Positions 9,798-21,000 of a stretch of DNA of 64,000 nt are shown one piece after another; positions within the stretch are counted from its first letter, which is position 1, and each line of letters starts with the position of its first letter. The DNA is taken from NCBI GenBank assembly GCA_033439295.1, contig JAVTLE010000014.1, positions 2,914,001-2,978,000 of the forward strand, given 5' to 3'. The DNA comes from Deuterostichococcus epilithicus. Lineage: Eukaryota > Chlorophyta > Trebouxiophyceae > Prasiolales > Stichococcaceae. The position numbers were made by a program, and so were the translations under genes. The notes under the pieces are model-generated. The model did no database searches and had not been told where the DNA came from. It saw nothing but the letters and a program-made list of their open reading frames with translations.

Positions 9798-12757
9798 ATG
9801 CGCCGCAGAGAGGCGCAGCATGGCGCCCAGGAGAGTGACTTTCGCCCGAGGTATCCGGAAAGCACGGCAAACTTTTGGTTGCCGGCAGTGTCCTTGAACA
9901 GCCCGACCCAGGGCTACAAGGCTCTGGAGGCGATGCGCCGCGCCGCCCCATGTCACATGCGCCATGCGCCGCTTGTGGCCGGCCTACAGGACCGATGGAC
10001 GCCACAGCATCTGGTACGACTGATTGAATGTCTGCTGTACTAAATCCTTTCATGGTGCCTCAGCAACTCGTGATTGGACATTGTGCGGCTATTCACATGT
10101 GCCGTGCTGTGCCACAGGAGGACGCAATTCAGCAATGTGACGACAGCCTGGTGGTACTGTGTTCAGCCAGCCAGAAAAACCGCTTCGTAGAATGTGACGA
10201 CGGCAAAAACGTCTTTGGCAGCCAGTACCACGTGCGAGAGCCGGAAAGCCAGCGCCTCAATCTGACGTTCCACGAGTTTGCGCAGTGCGCGCAGCGGTGG
10301 CAGATGCGGCAGGTGTATCTGAAGGTGAGAGCGGGAGATGCTATCTACCCTGACGGCCTCCCTGCGAGCACAGTGCAAACAAACGAGCACGGTCTGTGCT
10401 TCCGGTTTGCGACTGCATGCCGCAGGAGACCATCATGGTCCACAGCGGCTGCGGCTCGGAGGCCATGGCAAAGACGTCGGTGCAAGCGCAGCTGGAATAT
10501 GCCGCGCCACTGGGCGCTGCGTTCCAGCGAGAGCTTGAAGGTGCGCATGTGCAGCGGAGACCGTGTGGCACGCTGCAGCAGCCGAATCCTTGCATGCTGG
10601 TCGTGGGCCCACACGCACCACGCCCCACATGCATGCACACGCTGGCGGGTGACCTTCCGCCCTCCTGGCTGTGTCAGTTCGTCATGCTTCTCGAGGCAGC
10701 GAGCTGGGTTAGGGGCTGTTGCGCTGTGACAGCGCGCCTGGCACACGGAAAGGAGCAATGCAGGGCATGTCGGCTTGCGCTTGTGCACCTGCGGAACAGC
10801 GATGAATTGAACATGGGCATGAGCACGCTGTGCGGCTTCAGGACCAGCATCTGCAGGATCAGCGCAAACCCTTTCAGACCTTCCAGCTGAACATGGTAGG
10901 TCGATCTGCTCCTTGCGCAGGCAGGATCGACTGGCTGTGGCTGCACAGCCTGCTGCACGCGCAGAAGCATGGCCCCATACTACGGCTGGAGCTGCAGATG
11001 GGGCCGCCCAACGGGCTGCTGCCGGCGCGCTATGAGTGCGTAGACCGGCTGTTCGCCCAGGTCAACGGCCGCCGCCGCATCCTTCTCATCCCGCCGTCGC
11101 AGGCGCGCCCACAACACGTTTGCAACTGCCTTCCGTCATCATGACGCTGGCGCAGGACTGCAAGTTGTGTCGAAATATCAGTGCATACAATGAGACGCAA
11201 AGCAACTCCCCTGGTTGCAGCATTCTTGGCCATGCTTCAGCAGACGGGCTGCATGCGAGAGAAGCAGGCAGGACATGGCCGCACAGACGCAACCTGCTGC
11301 CCCTCGCCTGCAGGCATTTCAGGGCTTGTACATGCCAGTCACTTTGATCTACTTGCAGGCATTACGCGGCATGTACCCATATCCGGTGCATCACCCGTAT
11401 GACCGCTACTCCATGGTGGACCTGGACCTCGTCGATGCCGACGAGTGGCCCGGATTTGCCGGCGTGCGCGGCTCCGTGTGCATCCTGCAGTCGGGCGACC
11501 TGCTCTTCGTGCCCCAGTTTTGGTGCGATGCCAGCTCTTGCCCTCGGTCCAGGTCACACTGTGAGCAACAGAAGCTTGTTCGCCCCATGCGGTCCGTCTG
11601 CTGCGCGCATCTCTCAAAAACCTGGTTCCTGTTGATGAACGCTGATAGACGACTCCCACGTACCTGAAGTGCTGGCGTACCGCCGCAGGTTTGCCCACGT
11701 CCAATATCTGGACCACCACAATGCGGACCTCACCTTCCATCTGCATCCTGGTGCGAGTGCCAATGCCGCAGCCACCATTGTGTCTGGTCGTGAACACTAT
11801 CGTACATGCGAGTATCTGACAATGCAAGGGCCTTGAAGCATCTTGAACCTCGTGGTTGTAGCTGACCTGATTGCTGCTCCCCTTGTGCAGGCGCGCGAAT
11901 ACGGTCGAGTGACTGCGTGCCGCTGCAGATCTCGCGGCTGCTGGAGGAGCGCCTCGCAGAGGCGGAAGGCGTCAAAGACGTGCGTCACTGGCTCTGCCTC
12001 ATAGGTGCGGCGTCAGTGTCTCGAGCAGAAGCCTGACAACAACAATGCTTTCGGCAGCTCATACAGCAGGATGCGGTGCCACCTTCTTCCAAGCCGTGCA
12101 TCGTGACACCATGGCCGTGAATCTGCAGTGAGAAGCTCATTTGATGAGGATTAATGCTGGGTGTGGTTGCGGGTTGACACACATATTGATGATCGACTGC
12201 ACTTGCAGAGGCAGACGAGGAGGAGGCTTACGTCGACTTGGAGACAGTGCGCGGCTACAAACGTACGGTGTTGTGTGAGGCCGTCCGCGATGAGCTGCGG
12301 TTCAACCTGGGCGAAAGCGCGCAGTCGTGCAAGGACGTGTTGCGGGGCATGGTCGACCGCCGCCTCGTGCCCACGCCCTGGCTCAACCAGGCGAGTGAGG
12401 ATGAGCAGCCTGCTAGCATGCGCCCGGCCGCTGGCCGCCCTGCTGAGCTTCTGAGCATAGAAGGACACCTCCCATCAGGATGTGCTGCCCTTTTGCATGT
12501 AAGTCCTTCATCCGCGCAACGATCCAAGATCCCCGCATTGATCTTGCATGATCAAAATGACATTGGTGTCAGCCTCTGGACTGCATCTGCTGCAGAATTT
12601 CCGTGAGCCGCTATACCTCAAGGACAAGCCGGTGCGTATTGAGGACACGCGCTCCGAGGAGGAGCGACAGTACCCAGAGCTCTTCAGGAGCAAGCTCGAG
12701 GGTGCGCCTTCGCTGCAGTTGCTGAATGACTTGACCACCAGATGTCTGAAACTGTAG
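9798..12757 (+). CDS. FIH/HIF1AN-like JmjC (cupin_8) protein with altered iron site
   Basis: Exon by exon this follows human factor-inhibiting HIF: ALEAMRRAAPCHMRHAPLV; EDAIQQCDDSLVVLCSAS and LTFHEFAQCAQRWQMRQVYL; IDWLWLHSLLHAQ; LPARYECVDRLFAQVNG; RILLIPPSQ; MYPYPVHHPYDRYSMVDLD; SGDLLFVPQFW spliced to FAHVQYLDHH. Family members are Fe(II)/2-oxoglutarate hydroxylases. Here the HxD motif (PAHYD in human FIH) reads PARYE, while the distal His (FAHV) remains. Downstream exons (ISRLLEERLAEAEGVKDV, ETVRGYKRTVLCEAVRDEL, NFREPLYLKDKPVRIEDT) extend past the human protein. Two introns appear to use GC donors (11103; 12391). The start is the first ATG of the open frame before the first recognisable segment and is uncertain, as is the end. 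Confidence 0.82.
10565..10808. repeat. Dispersed repeat, copy 2 (in FIH-like gene intron)
   Basis: Same orientation as 6635-6960. Matching blocks include cacgctgcagcagccgaatc, cttgcatgctggtc, gctgtgtcagttcg, ctcgaggcagcgagctgg, gctgtgacagcgcgc, cacggaaaggagc and cttgtgcacct. It lies in the intron between the exon ending QRELE (about 10543) and the one starting RIDWLWL (about 10920). The eIF4A coding exon is absent from this copy. Confidence 0.75.
12391..12595 (+). other. Probable GC-AG intron in the FIH-like gene
   Basis: The exon ending VPTPWLNQ is followed by CAG/GCGAGT. The next conserved exon begins NFREPLYLKD after tgctgcag at 12595. Joining them keeps phase 0 and no GT donor sits at this position, so a GC-AG intron is the simplest reading. 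GC-AG introns are a known minority class. Confidence 0.6.
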
Positions 12758-13458
12758 AGCGAGTGTTGGCGGCGGCATTCAACACTCAGTGCAAGGTAGA
12801 GGGTTTGTGGAGGTGGAGGTAGTGGAGCCGACCCACTGCAATGTGCATCGCAGGTGAGGGCTGGAAAGTCCGGAAAACGGTCAGCACTGTGCCAATCCCG
12901 GGCTACAATATGCCCAGAGGTCAGGACTACAGGACGCTCTGAACTCCACAATATGCAGTGGTGGCGCACGCAGCAAGTTATAACGTTTCAGCACCCTGAC
13001 TCCGTTCGTTGACGACCTTGCGTAACTTACACCATCGAATGGCTTGCTCGATTGGCTTTGGAGTCCTGACCATACATTCTAAGGTGCCCAGAGCAGTCCG
13101 CAGGCAGACTGTCCTCAAACCGTGCGTGGACGCTGAACGGGCTGCAGGATTTGTGCAATCCATCAATATTTTGTCGGCGGCCCGACTGCCTGTGCGAGCC
13201 CAAGTTCAAGAGCAGATGCAGAGACGCAATCACGACACAATCCACCCTGCGATTCAATCACCTCTAGTGTGTCAGACAGCAGTTTGCGAACGCAACGTGA
13301 GCGCGAAGAGTCCAACAACAACCAAGCACTCGCAGCTTTGCTTGCACAGCGTCGTCTGGCCTCTTTCGGCTCCAGATCCGAGAACTCTTTTCGATCAGGA
13401 CTATCTCAGCACAACTGCAGCGCTGCCGTTGTGTTCTCTTCTTGCACAGCCTGGTGTG
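12758..13458. other. Intergenic: FIH-like 3' flank and bL35 upstream region
   Basis: About 700 bp. A short stretch starting at 12740 (reading MSETVERVLAAAFNTQ on the plus strand) could be a further 3' exon of the FIH-like gene, but I could not join it in frame. The remainder is lower in GC and shows no gene, RNA or repeat that I recognise. Confidence 0.4.
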
Positions 13459-14196
13459 ATGGCGCAGCGGCTGCTCAGCATCGTGGCAAGCTCTTTGCGA
13501 GGCATGCAGGGCGTTCAGTCAGCACTCGTCACAGAGCTGAACACCGGCCGGAGCGTTGCATGTGCAGCAAGCATTTCGGGGTCACTGCAGAGTCAGTCGT
13601 GCCTCAGAGATGCATGCTCTGCCGCCACGATGCCGGCGCAGGTCGGTGTGAAGGACACCCGCTCACATGCCTGCATGTTCTGAGCCTGAGGATGACGGCT
13701 GGATGACTACCATCCGTGAAGCGTTGCAGTTGTATGCCCACAGATGGCGATCGGCAGTCGAGGATTTGCTGCAAATGCCGCGGCAAAGGCGGGTAAGCCG
13801 GAGTTCGTGGGGGGCAAGCTGAAGGCATACACGTGAGTGGTCGTGCAAGAGCACGGCGTCCGAAATGACTGAACACGACGCAACGGCGAGCGCAATCGTG
13901 CATGCGCACCGCAATGTTGCATCTGATTGTAATGAGGGCGGTCATTGCAAATGGTTTGCACGCCACGGCATTGCAACATGCTGCAGCAGGGTGTGTCGCG
14001 CTGATGCATCTGGTTGTGGTGCAGTTCCTACAAAGAGCGCTTCCGCTTGACGGCCACTGGCAAGATCCGGTATCAGAAACCGGGCCACAGGCACAAGCGG
14101 TTTGTGAAGGGCCCGAAACGGAACCGCAACCTGCGCGGCGAGAACTTGCTGCATGATGCCTATGCGCGTGTCATGAAGAAGCTGGGTTTCAAATGA
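13459..14196 (+). CDS. Large ribosomal subunit protein bL35, organellar (probably mitochondrial)
   Basis: Three exons with consistent phases: 13459-13641, 13744-13832, 14025-14196. Exon 1 (MAQRLLSIVASSLRGMQGVQ...) looks like a mitochondrial presequence: amphipathic, Arg/Ser-rich, without acids at first. Exon 2 continues to KPEFVGGKLKAYT and exon 3 carries the bL35 core SYKERFRLTATGKIRYQKPG, HRHKRFVKGPKRNRNLRG, ending YARVMKKLGFK-stop. bL35 binds 23S rRNA in the large subunit. The leader and the KxxYTSYKERFRLTxTGK pattern suggest the mitochondrial ribosome; plastid targeting is the alternative. The first intron donor is GTCGGTG, weaker than the others. Confidence 0.88.
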
Positions 14197-14587
14197 GCCA
14201 AGTCAAAATATTGTGGTTTTGACGGTTGAACCATGAGCTTGCACTGATTTGTGCTTGTCAAGCTCACTCTAAAGCAACAGGCTTCCTGCTGATTCTCAGG
14301 GCTCAGCTGATAACATCGCCGCATCTGAAAACGATTGCGATCTGCGCATTGCGAGTGTCCAGCCTCAGAATAGAAAGTATCAACCAGCATTGGACTCGAA
14401 CAGGTATTTGCCGCCATCAATTTGGGGGCCGAATGATATAAGACGCCGCCTTTGACGGCCCGCTTCAGATGTAAAAGTCTGCAAGCAACACGTCAATGCT
14501 CCAGCATCGGACTAAAGCATTGCGAAGTATGCGAGCATCAGGCAGATGGAACAGTGATGCGCATGATGCCGTCGCGCAATTGATACA
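14197..14587. other. Convergent 3' flanks of bL35 and HCF244
   Basis: About 390 AT-richer bp between two genes that end towards each other. It presumably contains both 3' UTRs and polyadenylation sites. No gene or repeat seen. Confidence 0.5.
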
Positions 14588-17500
14588 TTAGGAGCTGCAC
14601 ATGACAAGGTGTCGGGAGTCTGCTGCTGCACCTGTCTGGCGACCCTGCATACGGTAGAAGAAAATCAACGTCAGCACCTTGTTCACAGACGCGCAGGACG
14701 GTCGCACAACTAGGCCATGCAGCCAGGGAGCGGTGCCGTGCTGCGGGGGCCTGCCACTCGCGCTATTGTCTGCAAGCATCTGCTAGGATGCGACCCTGAA
14801 ACAGGCACTGGGCAGGAGCGCAAGATGCAAGCCGCTGCGCACCTGAGCGCCGACCTCCTTCAGCTTTTTGAGGATCTGGCTGTAGTACTCGGACAAGTAG
14901 GCATCGAGCGTCGTCACGGAGGAGGGGTCGATGTCCAGCTTCTCGTAGGTGTCCTCCATCGGCGCGGAAAACACCTCGTTGCTGGCCAGCACCTCCACGA
15001 ATGCCTGCCGCCAGGCAAGGGGCATGCTAGCAATATGCCCATGGCCTGGCCTAGATCGGACGCTGTGGGAATGGTGTGCCGGGAGGCTAGCACGTCCACC
15101 GCGCGGCACACCGGTGACAGGCAGCCTGCCCTTCACCAGCAGGCGCTCAAGACACTCTGAGGTTCCTCTCGCAAGCCATCGATCAGTGAAGCCTTCCATC
15201 AGACCCTGCCAGCAAGCAGGCGGCTGACGGCGAGCTGCCGCTCCTGCCTGCACGCTGCCGCGTCCTGCCCATTGCGACGCGCTGCTCCGATGCTCCGGGC
15301 AGGCAGGGGGGACGAATCAATCGGCCAGCTCACCAGGCGGTCAGCGGCATCACGGGCCCACTGGAAGCCGCGCAGCGCGTTGCGCGTGAGGCGAAGCAGC
15401 CACACGGGGACCTTGGTCACGTCCGCGTCAGCACCGGCGTACTTCTCGCACAACTCGATGACCTCCCCCACCGTGTACGCCTGGGGGCCCGCCAGCGTCA
15501 TCGTCTGCCCCACCGTCGCGTCGCTCCTGCAGCGGTCGGGGGCATGCCCTGGTCAGGGCCCTCGAGCGCCTTGCGCCCCGCCCAGCCCCGCAGCACGCTG
15601 CGAGGGCCTGCTGCTCGAACCCTTCCGCACCGTGCGAGGGGGGCCCTCGTGCATCCACGCTGCGGCCAACATGACCGCCTGCTGGGGGAGGCCGCGGGAC
15701 CGGCTGCCAGGGGAGGGGGAGGAGGACGACGATGGGGGGTGTGGTGGCGTGGCGCACCGCAGGGAGGCGAGAGTCATGCGGGCGACGTCGGTGGTGTCCA
15801 GGTATGCCGTGCGCGTCTGGTCGTTGGTGCCCCACACCTGCTTCTCCTCCAGGATCGGCACCGCGTAGTTGCCAATGATGGCCTGCGCACAGACGCACGG
15901 ACTGCCCTGACGCCACCGCGTGCAGCCCAGCGTCGTGGCCTGGCTGGTGCCTCGCCCAGAACTGCCCTGTCCGCTGTTTGCCAGGGCATCTGGCTCCGCG
16001 CAAGCTGCCGGCGGGCGGACCGGCTGCAGCGCCGCCGCTGCCTCTGCCGCAGCCGCCGCCCGTCCAGCTGCTTGACCAGCAGACGTCTCTACCCCGATGC
16101 GCCGGTGGCTGCGGCTGTGCCTCCGTCGACAGCCGCAGGGCTTTCAGGTGCAGCTGCTCCATGCCACTCCATTGCAGGTGGCAGCATATGTGCCTGCTGT
16201 GGGTCGACACACAGCTTGGCTTGTCTACAGGTGCAGGCCAGAGTACCTGCATGAAGCCGCACAGCCGGAAGATGGTGAAGTTGAGGCCGCTCTTCTGCAG
16301 GTACTCCTCCGTGCAGCTCTTGATGAGCATAAGCGGCACCTCCGGGTGCCGCTCGCAGTTGTGGATGGAGAAGAAAATGTACCGCTGGATGCCCATCGCC
16401 TGCGCGCACTGGATCAGCGCGACCTGCGGGGATCCAGCACACAGGGGTCACTGGAAGCGCCATGTAGCTTTCCGACAACCACAGGCCCATGTGCTGTCGC
16501 AGATGCGGACTCTGCGCTCGGTAGTGCAGAACAACAGCTGACCCAATCGAGCACATGCACATTGTATGTACTTGGCAGCAGCGGCGAAGCGGCAGCGGGG
16601 GTCACCTTGCCCTCCCAGTCGATCTTGTTGGTGGGCTCCTCGGGCCGCGCCGTGGAGCAGTCGATGACTGTGTGGATGCCCACGAGCGCTGCCGGCAGCG
16701 ATGTCGGATCGCTCAAGTCCGCCTGCAGGGCATCATACTCTGTCAACTCTGCGGCTCCACATCCCACATATCGTGCACCCAGTCTCCTGTCCGCCACGAA
16801 CGCATGTGCGTGCAGGTCGGTCCTGCAGAAGACTGGCCGCTGAGCATGGCCGTGGGGGGTTCATGCACCTGCACAGTGGTGGCGCCCCAGTCGCGCAGGA
16901 AGTCTGCCGGGTTTTGCCGCGGTCGCACCGTGCACCGCACCTCGTACCCCTCATCAAGCGCCCGCCGCACTACCTGCAGAACAGACCGTCACGCCGAATC
17001 AGCATGGGATGTAGTCGTGCACGACTGCAGCGTCCCAGGCTACCAACTCGCAGCGCTGATGCTGGTGCACATGGCAGAGTACATATGGATGTGAGCGCCA
17101 ATGTAGACACCATATGCGTTTGACAACTGTAAATCTCTCCTCGCTCCAACCTCGGCTGCCTACAAAGCTCAGGCACTGGGCACGCTCATGGCTGGCGCCG
17201 CGTACCTGCCGCCCCAGGGTGCCTGTCGCACCCACCACAAGCACCGACTGCTTGTTGACCTGAGCGCCGCCCAGCGCCTTCGCGATGCCATCGACGCTGC
17301 GCATCGGCGCGTCGGAGGTTGCATCGCCGTCTGCTGCCCTGGTCATTGTCCGCTGGCTGCGGCGCTGCTGCGCTGCGTCATAATTTGACAAAGGCTGCAT
17401 CAGCATCCGGCGTTTGCCGCTTGTGTCTTGACGCGGCACTTGTGATGCGGAGCAGTGATGCGTCTACAAGAAAGTTCCACAGGGCCTGCCTGCGATGGTG

Positions 17501-17679
17501 GAGCATGTGTCGCCGCGAGTGTCAGCAAGTAATCTACCTGGACTGCTGCGTGCTGGCACGAAGGCCTTCCTCTGGCTGCATGGTACGTCTGCCAACGAGC
17601 AGCACAGATGCCTGCGTCCTGTCCTAGCCGCATCTGCGCTGCACGGAGCTGTCCTGCTCCTGCTCAGGAGCCCCTCCAT
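14588..17679 (-). CDS. HCF244: HCF244/Ycf39-type NAD(P)-binding protein for photosystem II D1 synthesis
   Basis: Atypical short-chain dehydrogenase of the NmrA type. In plants HCF244 sits on the thylakoid with OHP proteins and is needed for psbA translation and D1 insertion. The Rossmann motif is VVGATGTLGRQV, followed by VRRALDEGYEVRCTVRPR, FLRDWGATTVQ, LVGIHTVIDCSTARPEEP, GIQRYIFFSIHNCERHPEVP, FRLCGFMQ, YAVPILEEKQVWGTNDQTR, DTTDVARMTLASL, LAGPQAYTVGEVIELCEKYA and SAPMEDTYEKLDIDPSSV. These match HCF244 along its whole length. I chose the start at 17679: exon 17679-17587 (MEGLLSRSRTAP..., Ser/Arg/Ala-rich, transit-peptide-like) splices in phase 0 to 17394. Otherwise the first in-frame ATG is 17406. 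The final exon (about 14649-14588) is not conserved. Confidence 0.94.
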
Positions 17680-18012
17680 AGCGCAAACTCCTGGGTCCGC
17701 CACCAATTCAAGCCTTGCAACCCACGAAGATTATCCAGCAGTGTCTATAGCGCCCCTTCAGAAGCAGCAGCGCTCGCAGCACCTGGCGTTGTCTCGATCA
17801 AGTGCGTCTGTCGTGTGGCTAGGCAAAGTCCAGCGAGATGCCCGCGAGTAGGGTCTAGCATGTCGCTTGCAGCACAGGGCGGGTCACGTGAAAATCTTAC
17901 GCACTTGCCATGTGGTGAGATGGCTGGGAGCGTGCCAGTGGCGTGCAGGTGGAGGAGTCCTCCAGGGCGAGCAGCGAGTTGCCCTCGGCTGTCACGCTGC
18001 CGCGGCGATCGG
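17680..18012. promoter_or_regulatory. Divergent promoter, HCF244 (-) / NAD kinase (+)
   Basis: 333 bp separate the two start codons, so core promoters of both genes must lie here or in 5' UTRs. No specific element could be assigned by eye. Confidence 0.45.
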
Positions 18013-21000
18013 ATGGCAGAGATCGCGGACGACAGTGTCCAGGCGTTGTTGGGTCAGTCCTTTTCAGGTGAGGAGGTGCAGCCCTGTGATTGGGTGGTGT
18101 CGCCGAAGCCGTGCTCACAGGCGGCAACTAAAGGCATCATTCAGGCCCTTCGACCGTAGCAACGAAGTGCTGAACCTCTCACGGTCAAGCTCCACTTCCC
18201 GACATAGCAGGTCTCGCATTTCTGGTGGATCACGTGTTCAATAAGACAGCCCTCTGCAGAAGGCTTTCTGGTTTCTAGGTGCTGACGTGTAACCTCCCTC
18301 CCCTCCGGCAGGCATTTCTGCGGCGTTGCGCGAGACCCTGCGCTCAGAGGCAGCGGCCAAGGACGAGGCGAAAGCATGGCGGCAAAAGGCGGAGGAGTGG
18401 CAGCAGAAGTACGAGCACCAAGAGCAGCTCGTTCGGCTGCTGCGCTCGCACAGTAGCCTGTCCGCTGGCAGTGGCGTCTCAGAGTTGCAGGACGACAGCC
18501 GCATTCTCGGCAAGAGTGTCAGCTTCGGCTCGGATGGGGACTCGCGCGTGCACGGCGGCATCGACGCGGACCTGAAGCGGGTAGGACTGTCTCGTCCTCA
18601 CCATGGGCGTGCCGACTCTGCAGGCTGCTCTACTGTCTAGGTGTTGGGACGTCTGGGACCAACCACTTGCAGGCCTGCTGACATGGCAACTGATTGCAGG
18701 CCAACTCCAGCAAGAGCAGTTTTGGGCGGCGCAACACGCTGCCAGAGCTGCCTGCGCGGCGCCCGTGCCTGCCGGTGCGCACCCAGTTGCCGCGGGATCC
18801 GACGGCGGCGCTGCGGGCGCTGCAGATGGCGCGCCAGGCCGGCGGGCAGCACGGCGGCGTGCCTGCGCACGCCACCCTCGGCTCTTTGGCCACCATGCTG
18901 ATGGCTTGCAGCTTCTTCCAGGTTGGGCCCTGCCTGAGCATGTGGCGACACACCAGGCCGATGTCCAGGATGTGATCACATGGCCGGCACATGAAGTGTG
19001 GGCGCCGTGGCCTGATGCAGGGGATCAGTCCCCAGGCAGCTGCAATGGCGTTCCACATAACACGAGTTTCTGCGGAGGCCCACCACCATAAGCATCATGC
19101 TTGCAGCCCGGGCGGCGCATCTCAGTGGAGGAGTCCGGCTGCGGCACCCCCTTCTCAGCAGCAGACCGCAGTGACAGTGGCGGCGGCGGCGGCGACGAGA
19201 ATGGTGACGAGTCCCGCGTGTCGGTGGAGGACGACGGCGCCTCCGGCGTTGGCGCCGCTGCCGCCGCCGCAGTGTCTGTCGCGCTCGCCCGCTCCTGGGC
19301 TTCTGCCGCCAACCAGGTCAGTTCCGAAGGGCAACCGCTGCAGTATAGCCAGGGGGGACGATTGCAAGGGAGGACTGTCATCCTGCCTGCAAACTCTGCA
19401 CCGGCAACATATCAGGAGGAGCTGTACCTCGTGTAGCAAACCAGCGGCGGTCGCCTTTTCCGTTTACCTTTTCCCTCTTGCACTTTGAAGCCGTGCGGCA
19501 GATCTTCCTTCCGGCCCATCTGGACTTCAAAGCTGTCAAAGCACCCCTTCCTGAGTCCTAAATCGCACTCGGTGTAGAACTGCTTGAAGCCGCCAGCTGG
19601 CAAGTGAGTCCTTGCTCAGCGCCAGCAAGCGAGGCTCGTGCACCTAGATGCAAGCGAGTATTCACAAAGTGTCAACTCCAGATGACGCAGTCAAAGTGAT
19701 GTTGAGCCAAGCTGTCTGCATCGGCCTGCGGCTCTTACTGCCTGCAGTCGCAAGGCGTGCTGGAGCAGACGGCCAACGGCAGGATGAAGCTGGGGAGGGC
19801 AGGCTTCCGGCTGACGGCGGTGCGGCCGCGGGGGCCGCACCACTCGAGCTCCTCGAGGAGCCTCAACAGCGGGGCCAGCACGCCGCAGAGCCCCTCCCCA
19901 GCTCAGGTGCTGTTCTTCTTCGCAGCCAAAGCCTGTGATTCGCTGTCGGCTCAGCGTTTCCTTTTCAGCAATGTCGTGTGTCCACACATGCGCCACTCTG
20001 TGCCGCGAGCCTCGCATCAGCCACGTAGAGCAAGGCCTGCGACCTGGCTGTTTATTGTTTGTTGCCCTGCCCGCAGACAAGCGGCCTGTCCATCGCAGCG
20101 CGCAGCCGGGGCCGCAATGAGAGCGCGCCGGCACTGATGAAGCTGGCCGGCGATGGCGACATTGGCAGCCCCGGCGGTAGCCTGCACCGGCACTCGGGCG
20201 GCCTGGCGGTGGAGGGTTCCTCGCCCCACAAGCCCTCAGACGAGGTTTCCCTCGGTGCGAGCCCATCGCTCAAGGGCATGCCGGCGATTTCACGCATGGT
20301 ACCAAGCTGCGAGCCTGATTGCGTACATTTGCCGGCCACCGAGCAGAATGTGGCTGTACTGCTCAGGCCGAGGCGACAAACTGAGCTGTCAGGGTTTTGC
20401 CCGCCTCCTCGCTGGTTGCCGGGCGGGCCTTCCTTATCGCCCGTGGCCACTTTTCCAACTTCATCCTCCCATCCGGGCGCGGAAGGCGACCGTTCGCTCC
20501 CGGACGGGAGGAGGGAAAATGAAAGAGTAGCCGCTCGGGCTGCAGGCGCAATTGTAGAATGGATGGGAGGAGGAAAATGAAGAAGTAGCCACCGGCGACA
20601 AACTGAGCTGTAAGGGTTTTGCTCGCCTCCTCGTTGGTTGCCGGGCGGGCACTGAGTGGCCCGCGGCTACTTTTCCAATTTCATCCTCCCATCCGGGCGC
20701 GGAAGGCGACCGTTCGCTCCCGGACGGGAGGAGGAAAATGAAAAGGTGGCCGCTTGGGCTGCAGGCGCAATTGTAGAATGGATGGGAGGAGGAAAATGAA
20801 AAAGTAGCCACCGGCGACCTGAGTAGCCCCATGGCTACTTTTCCAACCTTCTCCTCCCATCCGAGCGCGAAAGGCGACCGTTCGCTCCCGGACGGGAGGA
20901 GGAAAATGAAAAGGTAGCCGCTTGGGCTGCAGGCGCAATTGTAGAATGAATGGGAGGAGGAAAATGAAACAGTAGCCACCGGCAAACTGAGTAGCCCCAT

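Noticed and set aside
15428-16396. Minus-strand 322-codon open frame in the HCF244 region
   Set aside because: It begins in a true HCF244 exon (GIQRYIFFSIHN) but runs through introns and then out of the family frame. Only parts of it are coding.
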